Positions 62,306 through 64,000 of a stretch of 64,000 nucleotides of DNA are shown piece by piece. Origin of the DNA: JAAELZ01 sp965237485 (GTDB lineage: Bacteria > Pseudomonadota > Gammaproteobacteria > Arenicellales > Poriferihabitantaceae); assembly GCA_965237485.1 (NCBI GenBank), contig CBDEFQ010000010.1:124001-188000 (forward strand). Reading direction: 5' to 3'. Within the stretch, counting starts at the first letter, position 1. Each line of letters starts with the position of its first letter. Below the pieces are notes generated by a model, which saw only the letters and a program-made list of their open reading frames with translations, was not told where the DNA came from and searched no databases. The translations under genes and the position numbers were made by a program.

Positions 62306-62575
62306 CTATGGACACCTTAAAGCTGGCCCCTGAAAAAATTCGCCCTCTTTACGCAGCGTATCGTCATTTTTGCCCAGATATAGGAACGCCAACATTTACA
62401 GATACATTTCAAACTCCAAGCAGGTGAGTTAATGCTATTCAACAACACACGCATTATGCATGGCCTAGCCTATTCAAAAGGCGGAACTCGTCACTTACAA
62501 GGAGCCTACAGCGATTTAGACGGCCTATACAGCACCCTGAGTGTTTTGCGACGCAGTTCTCGCGCTGCAGCGTAG
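62306..62575 (+). pseudogene. Fe(II)/2-oxoglutarate oxygenase remnant, gamma-butyrobetaine-hydroxylase/TmpA-like
   Basis: Two frames of a TauD/BBOX-type C-terminus are visible: LKLAPEKIRPLYAAYRHFC up to about 62380, then after a frame change QIHFKLQAGELMLFNNTRIMHGL and GGTRHLQGAYSDLDGLYSTL. The G-x-L-M-L-F-N-N-x-R-I-M-H-G block holds the distal iron-binding His and the GTRHLQGAY block the 2-oxoglutarate-binding Arg. The N-terminal two thirds is gone. TmpA, the partner of TmpB, belongs to this family. Confidence 0.7.
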
Positions 62576-62585
62576 TCTATAGAGC

Positions 62586-63110
62586 AAACTAATTGTGGTC
62601 ATGGTTGATGGCCTTGGCGCAGATTACTTTCAAAGTATTGCCATCGCTTACCGCATTTAAACGAACTGGCTGAGCGTGGCACCTAGTTGACCACGTTAGC
62701 CTTGAACGCTGCTCAACATCCCTACCCGGACGCATTTTATTATCCCCCAGCTTGGACGCATGAATTACTTCAGCCCAAATCAAATGGTTCACCTAGTGAA
62801 GCTGACAATGTATGGCTGGGCCGAAGATCAGTGAAAACCATTTTGCATCCGCACAAGCTGAGCATGTTGCGCCTACATTAGCAGCTTTGATGCGCTTAGA
62901 TACCAACCACTACCCAGCCCCTGCAAGCGTTACTCAATGAGTAAGGAGCAAGAACATTTGGCCCCTTATAGGGCCTAGTAGTTCTTGTCACACAGCAAAT
63001 ACGTAGTCATTCGCGACAGCGTAGAGGCTTTATGTGGTACTGAAGATATGCTTTTGTTGAACTCTAGCGATCACAAAAATGCGTAGGATTTATACGAAAC
63101 GGCACTACCA
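62586..63110 (+). pseudogene. Decayed gene, possibly alkaline-phosphatase superfamily
   Basis: Fragments in shifting frames read KLIVVMVDGLGADYFQ, then PHLNELAERGT, LTTLALNA and, near 63030, DMLLLNSSDHKNA. The first and last resemble the metal-binding starts (VDGL.AD) and ends (TSDHG) of alkaline-phosphatase-superfamily enzymes, which include phosphonoacetate hydrolase. Stops and frame changes are frequent. Assignment is tentative. Confidence 0.4.
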
Positions 63111-63135
63111 CGTTCTAAAAATGACCCTGACTATA

Positions 63136-63401
63136 CTACTGCGGTACTACAGAGGATAAAGCATCTAATATATTGGCCCAACCTCCCTCATGATTAGCCC
63201 GACTTTCCTCATCAGGAAATCTAAGGTGTACAAGCTCGACCAAAGTATTGTCGCCATCAACCGACTTAAACGAAATCGTTACCATGCTGTCATCCGCTGA
63301 AAATGGCGAAATCCAAGAAAACGACAATTTATTTGGACGACCTATCTCAAGATACTCGCCTGTATGCGGTATCGTGTTTTCGCCCACCTGCATCAATATC
63401 T
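63136..63401 (-). pseudogene. SRPBCC/AHSA1-family protein, C-terminal fragment
   Basis: The minus-strand frame VGENTIPHTGEYLEIGRPNKLSFSWISPFS..., VTISFKSVDGDNTLVELVHLRFPDEESRANHEGGWANILDAL is typical of the AHSA1 (Aha1-like START-fold) group. The N-terminal half would lie beyond 63402, where IS256-B begins, so the gene is cut by that insertion or by recombination through it. Confidence 0.75.
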
Positions 63402-64000
63402 GATACTGTAACTTCAGGTATGGACTTTTATATTAGATAGAGCAGTATTGCCTTTCCCCCCCTTGGTGTCTTGTAAGTTGAACCATTTGTGCGTTCCATG
63501 TTTTAAGCAATTAAAATACTGGAGACACCCAAATGACCCAATCAAACAATAACGTATTTGACGTAGTAGTGGAACACACATCTCAGAAGGCCCCGATGCT
63601 ATGCGCCCCGTGCTCACCGCACTGCTCAATGAGGCGATGAAGATTGAAAGAGAGCCGTTTCCAGGCGCATCACACTATGAGCATAGTCAAGACCGGCCAG
63701 GGTTTGCCAATGGCTACCAGGATAAGCGTATCGATACGCAAGCCGGTACGCTCAATCTGCGTATCCCAAAGACCGCTCAACACGTTGATGAACCTTTTTA
63801 CCCTCAATCGCTAGAACGCGGCTTACGCAGCCAACGTGCGATGATGCTGACCGTTGCTGAAATGTACGTGACGGGCGTTAGCACGCGCCGAGTCGAAAAA
63901 GTCATGCAGAGCATGGGTATTGAAAGCATCTCCTCTACACCGGTCTCACGGGCTAACCAGAGCATGGATGAGGCGTTAAAAGTCTGGCGTGATCGTCCTT
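63402..64000 (+). mobile_element. IS256-B copy B6, runs off the right edge
   Basis: It starts GATACTGTAACTTCAGG at 63402. Compared with B1 it lacks about 43 bp between positions 50 and 100 of the element, including the CCCCCTAGGGGG palindrome. The transposase ATG is at 63533 and shows the same N-terminal lesion as B1 and B3 (CACACATCTC in place of CAATTAATCTC). Confidence 0.9.
63533..64000 (+). pseudogene. IS256-B (B6) transposase, 5' part, frameshifted
   Basis: MTQSNNNVFDVVVE is followed by the shared N-terminal frameshift at about 63572-63585. The main frame resumes at MRPVLTALLNEAMK (63601) and is open to the window edge. The C-terminal state cannot be seen. Confidence 0.82.

Overview
The window comes from a gammaproteobacterium, probably marine or host-associated. 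The core genes point there: glyQ-glyS-gmhB-plsC; tpiA-secG-tRNA-Leu; uvrC-pgsA followed by tRNA-Gly, tRNA-Cys and tRNA-Leu; mlaA, apaH, a class A penicillin-binding protein, tldD/pmbA and efp. I cannot name the genus. The striking property is the insertion-sequence (IS) load. By my count about 22 of the 64 kb (roughly a third) is IS DNA, and many non-IS genes are cut, frameshifted or reduced to stubs. This resembles a genome in an early, IS-driven phase of decay.

Four IS types recur, and I use local names for them. IS256-A is 1394 bp with a 9-bp target duplication (TSD): two full copies and one remnant. IS256-B is about 1391 bp with an 8-bp TSD: three full-length and three partial copies, all with damaged or incomplete transposases. 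IS3-C is about 1627 bp with a 4-bp TSD and an A AAA AAG frameshift site: three copies. IS3-D is 1267 bp with a 3-bp TSD: one complete copy and two nested partial copies. Single elements or fragments of IS4, IS5, IS66, IS1380, IS200/IS605-like and an integrase-core IS are also present. A 163/164-bp MITE-like element with long inverted ends and TTTAA duplications occurs twice.

Layout. 1-1770: nested IS3-D/IS3-D/IS256-A against the end of ctaA. 1736-11804: core block ctaA, apaH, mlaA, PBP1A (minus strand), then glyQ, glyS, a MazG-like gene, gmhB, plsC (plus strand). 11876-15239: padR, a divergent membrane protein, and phzF cut by IS256-B. 15250-23910: IS200 remnant, Na+/alanine symporter, uspA, IS3-C, MATE pseudogene, integrase-core IS fragment, IS66 transposase carrying a MITE. 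23946-33289: tRNA-Leu, secG, tpiA, exbB, exbD, a PqqD-like gene, an endonuclease/exonuclease/phosphatase gene split by IS3-D, a CspD-like gene, phosphomannomutase, efp, uvrC. 33478-36272: IS256-A inside IS256-B. 36307-38373: pgsA, three tRNAs with a MITE among them, and an Rhs-type tail. 38374-46998: IS3-C, then the wreck of a NitT/TauT-type ABC transporter and a glpD-like stub. 47037-51138: tldD (split by an IS4 element) and intact pmbA. 51349-54680: broken questin-oxidase-like gene, IS1380 remnant with a direct repeat, IS256-B and integrase-core fragments. 54713-60660: the only sizeable intact accessory block: LysR regulator, MttB-family methyltransferase, dimethylglycine/sarcosine-dehydrogenase-like FAD/GcvT enzyme, RRM protein, PhnZ/TmpB-like HD oxygenase. 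60679-64000: IS3-C, a decayed gamma-butyrobetaine-hydroxylase/TmpA-like gene, a decayed phosphatase-like gene, an SRPBCC stub and IS256-B.

The most interesting biology is at 54.7-62.6 kb. A TmpB-like HD oxygenase followed by a TmpA-like 2-oxoglutarate oxygenase would turn trimethylammonio-ethylphosphonate into glycine betaine plus phosphate. The upstream MttB-like and dimethylglycine-dehydrogenase-like enzymes could then demethylate the betaine. That would be one phosphonate-to-glycine route, now broken at its first step by an IS and frameshifts. This reading is an inference from family membership and gene order.

Caveat: several frameshifts lie in homopolymer runs (C4/C5, A6/A7, G5) and should be confirmed against reads before being treated as biology.
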